Source: Paenibacillus luteus
Lineage (GTDB): Bacteria; Bacillota; Bacilli; Paenibacillales; Paenibacillaceae
Length of the DNA stretch: 64,000 bases
Assembly: GCF_006542765.1 (NCBI RefSeq)
Contig: NZ_SKCD01000011.1
Coordinates: 248,001 to 312,000 of the forward strand
Direction of reading: 5' to 3'
Shown: positions 1 to 7,297 of the stretch, piece by piece
Position numbering within the stretch: position 1 is the first letter of the stretch
Layout: each line of letters opens with the position of its first letter
Position numbers and translations under genes: made by a program
Notes under the pieces: model-generated
Told to the model about the DNA's origin: nothing
What the model saw: the letters and a program-made list of their open reading frames with translations, nothing else
Databases searched by the model: none

Positions 1-1
1 C

Positions 2-154
2 GCGACGGATTATTATTTGCGCAATGATATTTACAAAACACAGGAGCAGCTTGGTCATGCCTCTCCGGAAACGACGCAAATTTATGCTCATTTAACCGAC
101 AAAACGATGGCTCAAGCCATTGACCGGACCAAAAAAGAGGACGAAACAAGCTAG
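2..154 (+). CDS. Tyrosine recombinase/integrase, C-terminal fragment (5' end outside window)
   Basis: The frame open from the left edge ends in a stop at 152-154 and encodes the last 50 residues of a phage-integrase-family recombinase. Visible are the LGHASPETTQIYAHL block, where LGH carries the conserved His of the active site and the Tyr of QIYAHL is the expected nucleophile, and a charged tail ending DRTKKEDETS. Such enzymes catalyse site-specific strand exchange (chromosome dimer resolution, phage or element integration). The N-terminal SAM-like domain and the first catalytic Arg lie outside the window, so XerC/XerD, phage or integrative-element origin cannot be separated. The last dozen codons lie inside a hairpin that serves the converging ABC operon. 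Confidence 0.85.
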   Translation, partial: ATDYYLRNDIYKTQEQLGHASPETTQIYAHLTDKTMAQAIDRTKKEDETS

Positions 155-181
155 CGCCACCCGCGCTTCTTGTTTCGTCCT
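131..181 (-). terminator. Intrinsic terminator of the ABC exporter operon, overlapping the recombinase 3' end
   Basis: A 13-bp perfect inverted repeat (arms 138-150 and 169-181, core GGACGAAACAAG) encloses an 18-nt loop. Read on the minus strand it is followed by six U (A-run at 131-136). It lies just beyond the stop of the exporter gene at 189, so it terminates the leftward operon. Its distal arm and U-run are coding sequence of the converging recombinase gene. Confidence 0.75.
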
Positions 182-188
182 ACCTTGT

Positions 189-1997
189 TTATGAACTGGT
201 TTGCAAAAAAACGGATTCCTGCATGGACAGCTGGGTTAGCACGAGCTTCGCATACAAGCCCCCCTGCTGCATCAATTCCTCATGTGAGCCTTGCTCGGCA
301 ATTCGGCCATCTTCTACCACCAATATAAAATCCGCATCCTTGATCGTTGATAGGCGGTGAGCAATGATAAATGCCGTTCTTCCGGCTAGCAATGTATGCA
401 ACGCTGCTTGGATATGCTGCTCGGTCTCCGTGTCGACGCTTGAAGTCGCTTCGTCCAGAATCAATATTTTCGGATCGGATAAGAGGACACGGCCAAATGC
501 GAGCAATTGACGCTGACCGACAGAAAGCTTTGAGCCGCGTTCCTCCAGCTCTGTCTGGTAACCATCCGCTAGCTTGGAGACAACGCGATCGAGCCTTACG
601 TTTTCGCCTGCGCGCCGCAGTTCCTCATCAGAAGCTTCTTCGTTTCCATAACGCATATTTTGCTCCACCGTTCCCGCGAAAACAAAGGAGTCCTGCAGCA
701 CGATTCCCATCTGCTTCCGCAAGGATTCAAGCGTTGCCTCCTTGACATCAACGCCATCAATTCGGACGACGCCGTCTGTTGCATCATAGAAGCGCATTAA
801 CAAATTGACTATGGTGCTTTTCCCTGCGCCGGTCGGCCCAACCAAGGCTACCCGCTGACCTGACTTTACGCGGAACGAGACTTGATGGAGCACATCAGGC
901 TTTCCTTCCTCATAGCGAAAGGATACATTTTCAAACGCTACTTCTCCCCTTATTGGCGGAAGAACCTTGGCTCTGCTGCTATTTTTCACCTCTGGTTCGG
1001 TGTCCAGCACCTCAAATATCCGTTCTGCCGATGCCATCGCGGAGAGAAGCTGACTGTATACTTTGGACAATGCGCTAAGCGGCCCCCAGAAGCGCCACAA
1101 ATAATTGATAAAGGCCATAATAAAGCCGAGCGTAATCGCGCCTTCCATGACTCTCATCGCTCCAAACCATACGACAATGCAGGTGCCCAGCATCCCGATC
1201 ATTTCAACTAACGGATAGACGGTAGATTCCAGTGTGATTGCCCGCATAAAAGCCTGTTTGTTTCGCATATTGATCGTATTGAACTTTTCGTTGTTTTTGT
1301 CCTGACGCGAGAACGCTTGGATGACCCTGATTCCCTGGATTGTCTCGTTCAAATGACCATTAATCGAAGACATTGTCGAACGTGAGCGTGACCACGAGCC
1401 TTCAATCTTCGGACGAAGCTTCATAACGATAACAAAAAGCAGCGGCATCATAATAAATGAAAGCAGTGCCAGCTGCCAATCCATCCACACAAGGATGACA
1501 ACTATGCCGAGAAGATGAGTAACTTCCATAACCATCGTAATAAGTCCGCCGTTAATCAGTTCCCCAATCGCGTTCGTATCGTTCGTAATGCGAGACATGA
1601 TTTTGCCAGCAGGACGCCCGTCGAAAAAACGGAAAGATAAGGTCTGAAGATGATTAAATAATTGCTGACGCAAATCGAATAAAATTCGCTGTCCAGTATG
1701 ATTGATCCATTTGGTATGCAGCCAGCTAAACAGCCAGCCCAGCAGCTTTATGCCTAGAAGTACTGCTCCAAGCACGTGAATGATGGTAAAATTTTGATCA
1801 ATGATTCCTTTATCAATGATATAAGCCAGGATGATCGGTTCCGATAAGCTTAGGAGCATGTTTAGGAGCACTACGATGACTACCCATGTCATTAATTTGC
1901 GGTAAGGAACAAGATAGCCCAGCATGCGCTTGAAATATTGGCCGTTAAATGGCTTCTCCTCGGCTTCGTTATCCGAATCCCATTCGACTTGACTCAT
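189..1997 (-). CDS. ABC exporter half-transporter, TMD-NBD fusion (second subunit of heterodimer)
   Basis: This 602-residue protein has a type-I exporter transmembrane domain (about six helices, residues 35-320) and a nucleotide-binding domain (about 350-590). Walker A GPTGAGKST, Walker B ILILDEATSSVD and the H-loop His (IIAHRLST) are intact, but the signature motif is LSVGQ instead of LSGGQ. The gene starts with ATG after GAGGCGAT and lies 15 bp downstream of its partner at 2013-3758, in one operon. Heterodimeric exporters of this type (BmrCD, LmrCD, TM287/288) move drugs or lipids across the membrane. The altered signature matches the degenerate composite site described under the partner gene. 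Substrate unknown; multidrug export is the default inference. Confidence 0.88.
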   Translation of the reverse strand: MSQVEWDSDNEAEEKPFNGQYFKRMLGYLVPYRKLMTWVVIVVLLNMLLSLSEPIILAYIIDKGIIDQNFTIIHVLGAVLLGIKLLGWLFSWLHTKWINHTGQRILFDLRQQLFNHLQTLSFRFFDGRPAGKIMSRITNDTNAIGELINGGLITMVMEVTHLLGIVVILVWMDWQLALLSFIMMPLLFVIVMKLRPKIEGSWSRSRSTMSSINGHLNETIQGIRVIQAFSRQDKNNEKFNTINMRNKQAFMRAITLESTVYPLVEMIGMLGTCIVVWFGAMRVMEGAITLGFIMAFINYLWRFWGPLSALSKVYSQLLSAMASAERIFEVLDTEPEVKNSSRAKVLPPIRGEVAFENVSFRYEEGKPDVLHQVSFRVKSGQRVALVGPTGAGKSTIVNLLMRFYDATDGVVRIDGVDVKEATLESLRKQMGIVLQDSFVFAGTVEQNMRYGNEEASDEELRRAGENVRLDRVVSKLADGYQTELEERGSKLSVGQRQLLAFGRVLLSDPKILILDEATSSVDTETEQHIQAALHTLLAGRTAFIIAHRLSTIKDADFILVVEDGRIAEQGSHEELMQQGGLYAKLVLTQLSMQESVFLQTSS

Positions 1998-2012
1998 GGT
2001 ATCGCCTCTTTT

Positions 2013-3758
2013 CTAGGTTGGCGTGATTTCCTTCTGCCTGTCAAATAATTGACGGAAAAAGCCATTGCCCTCGTTTAATTGCTTATGTGTCCCCTGCTCA
2101 GTCAATCGACCGTTTTCAAGCACGATAATACGATCCGCATGCTGGATAGAGGATAGCCTCTGCGCGATAATAAATGTCGTTTTCCCCTTCATGACTTCCA
2201 GCAAAGCTTCGTGAATGGCCGATTCCGTCGCAGTATCGACGCTCGCCGTTGCTTCGTCTAAGATAAGGATTGGAGGATCCGTTAATATGGCTCTAGCCAG
2301 CGCCACTCTCTGCCTCTGACCTCCGGACAAACCGACTCCCCGCTCTCCAATTCGCGTATCATACCCACTAGGCAAGCTTTGAATAAAATCATGAATCTGT
2401 GATTTTTTCGCAGCTTCCTCAATTTGCTCCTGCGTAGCATCAGGACAGCCATAAGCAATGTTATCGCCTATCGATGCAGAGAAGAGAAAGGTTTCCTGCG
2501 GGACAACACCGATGCTTCTGCGAAGACCGTCAAGCTCGTAATTTTTGACATCGACTCCGTCTATCAGCACTTGCCCGCCCGAAGTATCATAGTATCGCGA
2601 TAGCAAGCCAATCAGACTGCTCTTGCCAGAGCCCGTTGCGCCAAGTACGCCGATGACCTCTCCCGCCTTCACATGAAATGTAATGTCATCCAATATCGGT
2701 TTATCCTTCGTTTGGTCTTGATCGGAAAAATAAAACGAGACCTGCTTGAATGAGACATTCCCATTTATGTTGCCAGCAGGTGTTCCTGAAACCGGATTTT
2801 TAATATCGATTGGCGTATCGAGCACTTCAAAGACCCGTGGCGCAGCCTTAATGGCTTGCTGAAATATATTAATTTGCCAGCCCAGCATGTTAAGTGGCCA
2901 AATAATTCCCCATGTATACCATTGAAAAGCCATGAAGGTTCCGATGGACATCTCGCCGCGCACAACAAAGATGGCGCTGATCCAAATCATCAGCACGAAG
3001 GTCAATCCCCCGTAAAAGCCCATTAACGGGAAACTCTTCGCCTCCAGCTTGGCCCGATCCATATTCGTCTCAAAGTTTTGCTCATTCCGCTCTGCAAATT
3101 TCCGCTGCTCCACCGTCTCGGTCGCAAACGATTTAACGACGCGAATGCCTGAAATATTCTCTTGCAGCGTCGTTGTTAATCGGCCCATTTGCTCCCTGAT
3201 GCTGGACCATGCCGGCCCCACCTTATGGTTGAAACGGAACAAAACGAACAAGATAAAGGGTATCGTTACTAAACTGATCAACGTGACCTTCCACTGCATC
3301 GTCATCATAAAGATAATGGTGCCAAGAAAGGTCAGCATGCCCGTAAACAGGTTCATGGCGCCAAACCCGACAAAGTTTTTCACCGCATCAATATCGCCTG
3401 TCATTCTGGACATTAATTGTCCGGTCTGTGCCCGGTCATAATAGGAAAAGGACAACCGCTGCAAATGCTCATAAAGCTCCTTCCGAAGCTTGAATACGAC
3501 ATTTTGGCCGACAAGCTCCTGAGAATATCCTTGTACAAACATGCCAGCGCTCTTAAGCGCTTGAATGCCTGCCAAAGCAAGAGTTAAACCAATAACGACC
3601 GACATATTGCCTTTACCAATCCCCTTGTCAAATATTTCTCCCAAAATCCATGGAGCAACCAAGTCGAAGATCGTGGCCAAAATCATAATACAAACCGCGG
3701 TAACTACCCATCTCATGCTTGGCCTTACATAAATCATTAGCCGTAAAAGCGTTCTCAT
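2013..3758 (-). CDS. ABC exporter half-transporter, TMD-NBD fusion (first subunit, degenerate H-loop)
   Basis: This 581-residue exporter subunit has an N-terminal transmembrane domain and a C-terminal ATPase domain. Walker A is GATGSGKSS, the signature LSGGQRQR is canonical and Walker B ILILDEATASVD is intact, but the H-loop reads IIAQRLSS, with Gln replacing the switch His. Paired with the LSVGQ signature of the downstream subunit, this gives one degenerate and one consensus ATP site, as in known heterodimeric exporters. The start is the ATG at 3758, with AAGGAG 8 nt upstream. The frame stays open to 3872, but that extension crosses the leader terminator and is not expected to be translated. 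Expression is probably controlled by the leader ORF and terminator at 3785-3966. Confidence 0.88.
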   Translation of the reverse strand: MRTLLRLMIYVRPSMRWVVTAVCIMILATIFDLVAPWILGEIFDKGIGKGNMSVVIGLTLALAGIQALKSAGMFVQGYSQELVGQNVVFKLRKELYEHLQRLSFSYYDRAQTGQLMSRMTGDIDAVKNFVGFGAMNLFTGMLTFLGTIIFMMTMQWKVTLISLVTIPFILFVLFRFNHKVGPAWSSIREQMGRLTTTLQENISGIRVVKSFATETVEQRKFAERNEQNFETNMDRAKLEAKSFPLMGFYGGLTFVLMIWISAIFVVRGEMSIGTFMAFQWYTWGIIWPLNMLGWQINIFQQAIKAAPRVFEVLDTPIDIKNPVSGTPAGNINGNVSFKQVSFYFSDQDQTKDKPILDDITFHVKAGEVIGVLGATGSGKSSLIGLLSRYYDTSGGQVLIDGVDVKNYELDGLRRSIGVVPQETFLFSASIGDNIAYGCPDATQEQIEEAAKKSQIHDFIQSLPSGYDTRIGERGVGLSGGQRQRVALARAILTDPPILILDEATASVDTATESAIHEALLEVMKGKTTFIIAQRLSSIQHADRIIVLENGRLTEQGTHKQLNEGNGFFRQLFDRQKEITPT

Positions 3759-3784
3759 TAGACAGCTCCTTCCCCTGATGGAAA

Positions 3785-3822
3785 CAAAAAAAGACCTCAA
3801 GCCATCATTGGCTAGAGATCTT
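3785..3822 (-). terminator. Leader attenuator in front of the ABC exporter genes
   Basis: On the minus strand, a 13-bp stem (arms about 3822-3810 and 3803-3791, one T-T mismatch and one G-U pair) with a 6-nt loop is followed by seven U. It sits between the stop of the 37-codon leader ORF and the ribosome site of the exporter gene, about 27 nt before its ATG. This is the position of a regulated attenuator rather than of a terminator for an upstream gene. The segment TACGAAG at its 5' base could pair with CTTCGTG inside the end of the leader ORF. That would compete only weakly with the terminator, so the antiterminator is uncertain. Confidence 0.75.
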
Positions 3823-3852
3823 CGTATGTAAGCGAGCAACGGCGAAAAAACG

Positions 3853-3966
3853 CTACGTTGACGCCATTGCACGAAGGCAGGCCAGTCGGCATGTTGATGG
3901 ATTAAATTGGAAATTCAAGCTGATCTGCACGCCGAAAACAAACTTTCCAAAGTCACCGTTCAACAT
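3853..3966 (-). CDS. Putative 37-residue leader peptide controlling the ABC exporter
   Basis: A short ORF starts at the ATG at 3966, preceded by AGGGGGG about 9 nt upstream, and stops at 3853-3855, some 30 nt before the terminator hairpin. The peptide begins MLNGDFGKFVFGVQ and ends LRAMAST. It resembles no protein family I know. Its position (good ribosome site, then intrinsic terminator, then exporter gene) matches leaders such as bmrB upstream of bmrCD, where ribosome stalling by an antibiotic allows read-through. Function as a translation sensor is inference from layout; the peptide may have no function of its own. Confidence 0.55.
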   Translation of the reverse strand: MLNGDFGKFVFGVQISLNFQFNPSTCRLACLRAMAST

Positions 3967-4020
3967 CCTAAAGCCCCCCTTTTCATTTTCCATTTAATCA
4001 ATTCTTCCTAATACATCCAA

Positions 4021-4050
4021 ATCTTAACATCATCCCTCTGTTTTGCGCAA
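4021..4050 (-). promoter_or_regulatory. Candidate sigma-A promoter of the exporter leader transcript
   Basis: On the minus strand, TTGCGC (4050-4045) and TAAGAT (4026-4021) are separated by 18 bp and lie about 55 nt upstream of the leader ORF start. The -10 matches four of six positions. A 6-bp inverted repeat CCCTCT/AGAGGG spans the -35 region (about 4033-4056) and could be an operator, or a weak 3' hairpin of the upstream gene. Confidence 0.4.
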
Positions 4051-4070
4051 GAGGGGTAAACCATAAATAT

Positions 4071-4613
4071 TTAAAACCTGTCCGACTCAAAAGGTAGCTC
4101 CATATCACTTGAAGAAATGCCTTCCTCTACCGCGAATTCAAAATCCTCGATATCATAGATTTGCACGGGGACTTCAGCCTCAATCAGTTTATCTTGAAAT
4201 TCGAACTGATCGGACAAAAGCGGAACGTTCAGCTTTAAGCTCGTTAGAAGCAGCTCTGTTTCTATCGGATCAAAGGTTTCACCGTAGTGCGCATTATCGA
4301 CGGCATGCACAACCGTAAATTGAATCATCTCGTTCAGAAGGAGTGGTGAACTCTCTCTCCATGGCACCTGCATAGCCTTTTCAATTTTCTTCCGATTGAG
4401 TGAATCTTCAAAAAAAGCGATGAGTTCATTTATTTTGCTTTTGACATGCCCATCATCGTCTGGATCATCCATGACCGGTTCTACACCATCCCTCATTTCA
4501 TAGAGCTCTGCGATGGATGAGTATGGAACAACGTAATCAATCGGACGGCTCGGTACAAGAAGATGCCCATACGTTGCCACTAATACTGCCTCTATTACAA
4601 AACGCCGCCGCAT
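4071..4613 (-). CDS. Conserved protein of unknown function (180 residues)
   Basis: I do not recognise a characterised family. The protein is acidic, with no signal peptide or membrane segment. It begins MRRRFVIEAVLVATYGH, has an Asp-rich stretch DDPDDDGH near residue 50 and ends in an acidic tail (SSSDMELPFESDRF). The start at 4613 is chosen because GGAGGAG lies 6 nt upstream; the in-frame extension to 4700 has no ribosome site and overlaps the -10 element. Similar short proteins occur in Paenibacillaceae and are sometimes named ADP-heptose synthase in databases (from memory, unverified). I see no nucleotidyltransferase motif to support that name. It diverges from ypdA. Confidence 0.7.
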   Translation of the reverse strand: MRRRFVIEAVLVATYGHLLVPSRPIDYVVPYSSIAELYEMRDGVEPVMDDPDDDGHVKSKINELIAFFEDSLNRKKIEKAMQVPWRESSPLLLNEMIQFTVVHAVDNAHYGETFDPIETELLLTSLKLNVPLLSDQFEFQDKLIEAEVPVQIYDIEDFEFAVEEGISSSDMELPFESDRF

Positions 4614-4691
4614 GTGATCTCCTCCAATTCTTTCGTATGCGAATGCTAGCTTCATAGGAAACCAGCCGATAAATAAAAACAGTTCCACATT

Positions 4692-4719
4692 ATTATACAA
4701 TATTCCTTTGACTGTACAA
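4692..4719 (-). promoter_or_regulatory. Promoter of the 180-residue conserved gene
   Basis: TTGTAC (4719-4714) and a perfect TATAAT (4697-4692) on the minus strand are spaced 16 bp. A 7-bp inverted repeat TTTGACT/AGTCAAA (4707-4713 and 4723-4729) overlaps the -35 and could be an operator shared with the divergent ypdA promoter. Confidence 0.6.
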
Positions 4720-4738
4720 GAGAGTCAAAAAACCAAAT

Positions 4739-4768
4739 TTGCACAATATACGCGCTGCAAAGTAAAAT
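4739..4768 (+). promoter_or_regulatory. Promoter of ypdA
   Basis: TTGCAC (4739-4744) and TAAAAT (4763-4768) are separated by 18 bp, 64 bp upstream of the ypdA start codon and divergent from the promoter at 4692-4719. Confidence 0.5.
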
Positions 4769-4831
4769 AGAGTTAAAGATAGAGAGTAGAGGCAGCAAAA
4801 GCTTCGCCTTATTTTTAGGAGGATACTGCGT

Positions 4832-5806
4832 ATGCAAACAGAAGAAGCCATCATTATCGGAGCAGGTCCCTGCGGCTTGGCAGCAGCCATCGAGCTGGAA
4901 GCGATCGGGCTCCGTCCGCTTGTTATAGAAAAAAGAAATATCGTCCATTCCATTTCGCAATACCCGACTTACATGCATTTTTTCAGCACACCGGAATTGC
5001 TTGAAATCGGAGGCATCCCGTTTACGACCGCCAATGACAAGCCTTCGAGGCTGGAGGCTTTGAACTATTACCGAACAGCCGCTCAGCGCCATCATATCCG
5101 TGTTCAGGCTTATGAAGCCATTAATCGTATCACACCCGACAGTGGATCTTTTTTACTTGAAGGCGAAGACCGTTTTGGCCAAAAGCGTTCCTACAAAAGC
5201 CGATATGTCATCATTGCCACTGGTTATTTCGACCATCCGAATGAGCTAGGCATACCTGGAGAGCAATTGGATAAAGTCAGCCACTTTTTCAGAGAATCCC
5301 ATCCCTATGTAGGCATGAAGGTCGCGATTATCGGCGGCAGCAACTCTGCAATCGACGCGGCGCTTGAACTGGAGCGCGTTGGCGCGGATGTGACGGTCGT
5401 ATATCGCGGGGAAGATTATTCTTCAAGCATCAAGTCATGGGTGAAACCCGGTTTTCAAAGTAAAGTAGCCAAAGGCTCCATCCGCATGCTGTTTAACTCC
5501 CAAGTCATCGCAATCGACAATAATGACATCACGGTTCGGGGACCGGAGGGTGACATCCAAATACCGAATGATTTTGTATTAGCTTTAACCGGCTTCCATC
5601 CCGATCGTTACTTCCTAACCGCTAGCGGCGTTACGATGGAGGACGAAGGCTACCCTACCTTTGATCCAGACACGATGGAAACGAATGTCTCCGGCATCTA
5701 CTTAGCAGGCGTGGTTGCCTCCCGTCATGAGGCCAATGAAATCTTTATCGAGTCGGGACGGTACCATGGCCGCAAAATCGCAGAGCATATTCAAAGTGGG
5801 AAGTAG
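4832..5806 (+). CDS. ypdA: YpdA-family FAD/NAD(P)-dependent bacillithiol disulfide reductase
   Basis: This 324-residue protein has the usual YpdA length. An N-terminal FAD Rossmann motif GAGPCG (about residues 10-15) precedes a second dinucleotide motif GGSNSAIDAALELERVGA (about 169-186) for NADPH. A C-terminal region ends in the LAGV-type FAD contact. YpdA (Bdr) reduces bacillithiol disulfide in the cytoplasm of Firmicutes that use bacillithiol instead of glutathione. The ATG at 4832 follows TAGGAGG. The gene is monocistronic, closed by the palindromic terminator at 5853. The organism is thus predicted to make bacillithiol, although no bsh genes are in the window. Confidence 0.92.
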   Translation: MQTEEAIIIGAGPCGLAAAIELEAIGLRPLVIEKRNIVHSISQYPTYMHFFSTPELLEIGGIPFTTANDKPSRLEALNYYRTAAQRHHIRVQAYEAINRITPDSGSFLLEGEDRFGQKRSYKSRYVIIATGYFDHPNELGIPGEQLDKVSHFFRESHPYVGMKVAIIGGSNSAIDAALELERVGADVTVVYRGEDYSSSIKSWVKPGFQSKVAKGSIRMLFNSQVIAIDNNDITVRGPEGDIQIPNDFVLALTGFHPDRYFLTASGVTMEDEGYPTFDPDTMETNVSGIYLAGVVASRHEANEIFIESGRYHGRKIAEHIQSGK

Positions 5807-5852
5807 TCTTTTCAGTTTTCGAATAATTTAACAATCTCATTTTCAAAAGCTC

Positions 5853-5888
5853 AAAAAGGATAGATCTAATTTTAGATCTATCCTTTTT
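5853..5888. terminator. Bidirectional terminator downstream of ypdA
   Basis: A perfect 36-nt palindrome has 17-nt arms (AAAAAGGATAGATCTAA and its complement) ending in five A on one side and five T on the other. It can terminate ypdA and serve as a backup for the converging operon. Confidence 0.85.
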
Positions 5889-5950
5889 ATTTCTATTAAA
5901 TTCTGCTCAGTTGGCGTTAGATTTCTCTTTCAACTGAAGTCGTCCATCGA

Positions 5951-5984
5951 AAAAAAGGTTAACCCTAACAAACAGGTTAACCTT
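5951..5984 (-). terminator. Terminator of the 6-14 kb operon
   Basis: On the minus strand, a 10-bp stem AAGGTTAACC/GGTTAACCTT with a 10-nt loop is followed by a run of U (A-run at 5951-5956). It lies 63 bp beyond the stop of the DszC-like gene. Little else is in the 240-bp gap apart from this hairpin and the ypdA terminator. Confidence 0.8.
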
Positions 5985-6046
5985 CGTTTATTACAAAATC
6001 ATCTTCTGGTGCTGCTTTTAGCTTTTGAAGTTGCTGCTGATTTTAC

Positions 6047-7297
6047 TTACTCGCCACATTCACTGAACAATGCCGACTTTCCGAGTGCTTCCCTCTGCTT
6101 ATCGACTGGATCATGCAAGGTAAGCGTGCGCGCATTACGGAAATACCGGTCAAACCCGTATTTTCTTGTAGCAGCTCTCGCTCCCATGAGCTGAAACACA
6201 TCGGAAGTAATTTCCAGGCTGGCTGAGGTTGCGATTACCTTCGCTTGTGAGGCAGCAAGAGCAGCGGACGGATAGAGCTCCGGCGCCGACTGCGCCGCTT
6301 GCAGCAGACGCGCTGCATGTAGTACAAGCTGTCTCGCGGCTTCAAGCTTCGCATCCATCTCGCCTATCCGCAGTAGAATTGCCGGGTCATCTGTCACTTT
6401 TAAACCTGCAGTCCACGTACGCGACTTCTCCTTCACATAGTCCAAGGCATCACGAAGAGCGCCGGCAGCAATACCAACATACTGCGCGGCAAAATGAATA
6501 TGGAACTGCGTATTGAAAAAGGGATGGATCAGTCCATAAGCCCCACCGCCTCCGATGACGCTCCCGCTTGGCACATGTACGTGGTCAGCAAGCACTGTGC
6601 CGCTGCCCGTACCTCTTTGGCCGATGCCGTCCCAATCGTCGGTGACGGTAATGCCTTCCGCTGTCAAATCAACGATTGGCATAACGAAACGATCTTCCTG
6701 ACTCCCATCCATATCCGTTCTTACTGAACGCCAAATGGCCCATTTTGCACCTGTAGATCCCGTAGCGAAAATTTTTGTTCCACTTAAACAGAAGCCTCCG
6801 TCAACAGCAGCAAGCCCACTCCCTAGCTTAAAGCGGTCTGCTCCAGCCTCACTGCCAAAGCTTGCGAACAGTTCGCCATGCTTGACCACTTTATCAAAGA
6901 AAAAAGCATGTTGCTCCGCATTTCCAAGGGCATGTACCAGCTGCACTCCTGTATTGTGAAGCGTGAATACTTGCGAGGCGGAAGAACACCAAGCGGCCAG
7001 CTCCATCAGAAGAAGGGGTAGCAGAAGCGTGTCGCCGCCGAAGCCTGCTCCATGGCCACCCGCTTCTTCCGGAACTGTAATGCCAAGCAAGCCAGCTTCC
7101 TTGAGCGATTGGATCGCTTCATGAGGATATCGCGCATCATGATCGACCTGCCAAGCTGCCGGGCCAATCTGCTCTCTGCCAAGCTTGCGAGCTTGCTGAA
7201 GGAAAGACCATTGTCGTTCTGTTAGCTCTGCGCGAATGGAGGCTTCTCTTATATTAGTAACCTTATCTTTTTTTGCCGATATATTCATTGCTGTCAT
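6047..7297 (-). CDS. DszC/SfnB-like flavin-dependent oxidoreductase (acyl-CoA dehydrogenase fold)
   Basis: This 416-residue protein has the three-part acyl-CoA dehydrogenase architecture: helical N-domain (about 20-140), beta domain (about 145-245) with FASFGSEAGA and KIFATGS blocks, and C-terminal four-helix domain with MGARAATRKYGFDRYFRNART. In the DszC/SfnB branch, which oxidises sulfur compounds or sulfones with FMNH2, this C-terminal arrangement replaces the fatty-acid enzymes. The ATG overlaps the stop of the NtaA-like gene (ATGA), so the two are translationally coupled. The encoded pair resembles the DszA/DszC partnership. A role in oxygen-dependent C-S cleavage for sulfur supply is inference from family and neighbours; classical acyl-CoA dehydrogenase activity cannot be excluded. 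Confidence 0.8.
   Translation of the reverse strand: MTAMNISAKKDKVTNIREASIRAELTERQWSFLQQARKLGREQIGPAAWQVDHDARYPHEAIQSLKEAGLLGITVPEEAGGHGAGFGGDTLLLPLLLMELAAWCSSASQVFTLHNTGVQLVHALGNAEQHAFFFDKVVKHGELFASFGSEAGADRFKLGSGLAAVDGGFCLSGTKIFATGSTGAKWAIWRSVRTDMDGSQEDRFVMPIVDLTAEGITVTDDWDGIGQRGTGSGTVLADHVHVPSGSVIGGGGAYGLIHPFFNTQFHIHFAAQYVGIAAGALRDALDYVKEKSRTWTAGLKVTDDPAILLRIGEMDAKLEAARQLVLHAARLLQAAQSAPELYPSAALAASQAKVIATSASLEITSDVFQLMGARAATRKYGFDRYFRNARTLTLHDPVDKQREALGKSALFSECGE

Noticed and set aside
3759..3872. 38-residue N-terminal extension of the first exporter subunit
   Set aside because: It crosses the leader terminator and has no ribosome site; the ATG at 3758 has AAGGAG.
4033..4056. CCCTCT/AGAGGG hairpin after the 180-residue gene as a terminator
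   Set aside because: No U-run follows on the minus strand; it overlaps the leader promoter, so at most an operator or mRNA-end structure.
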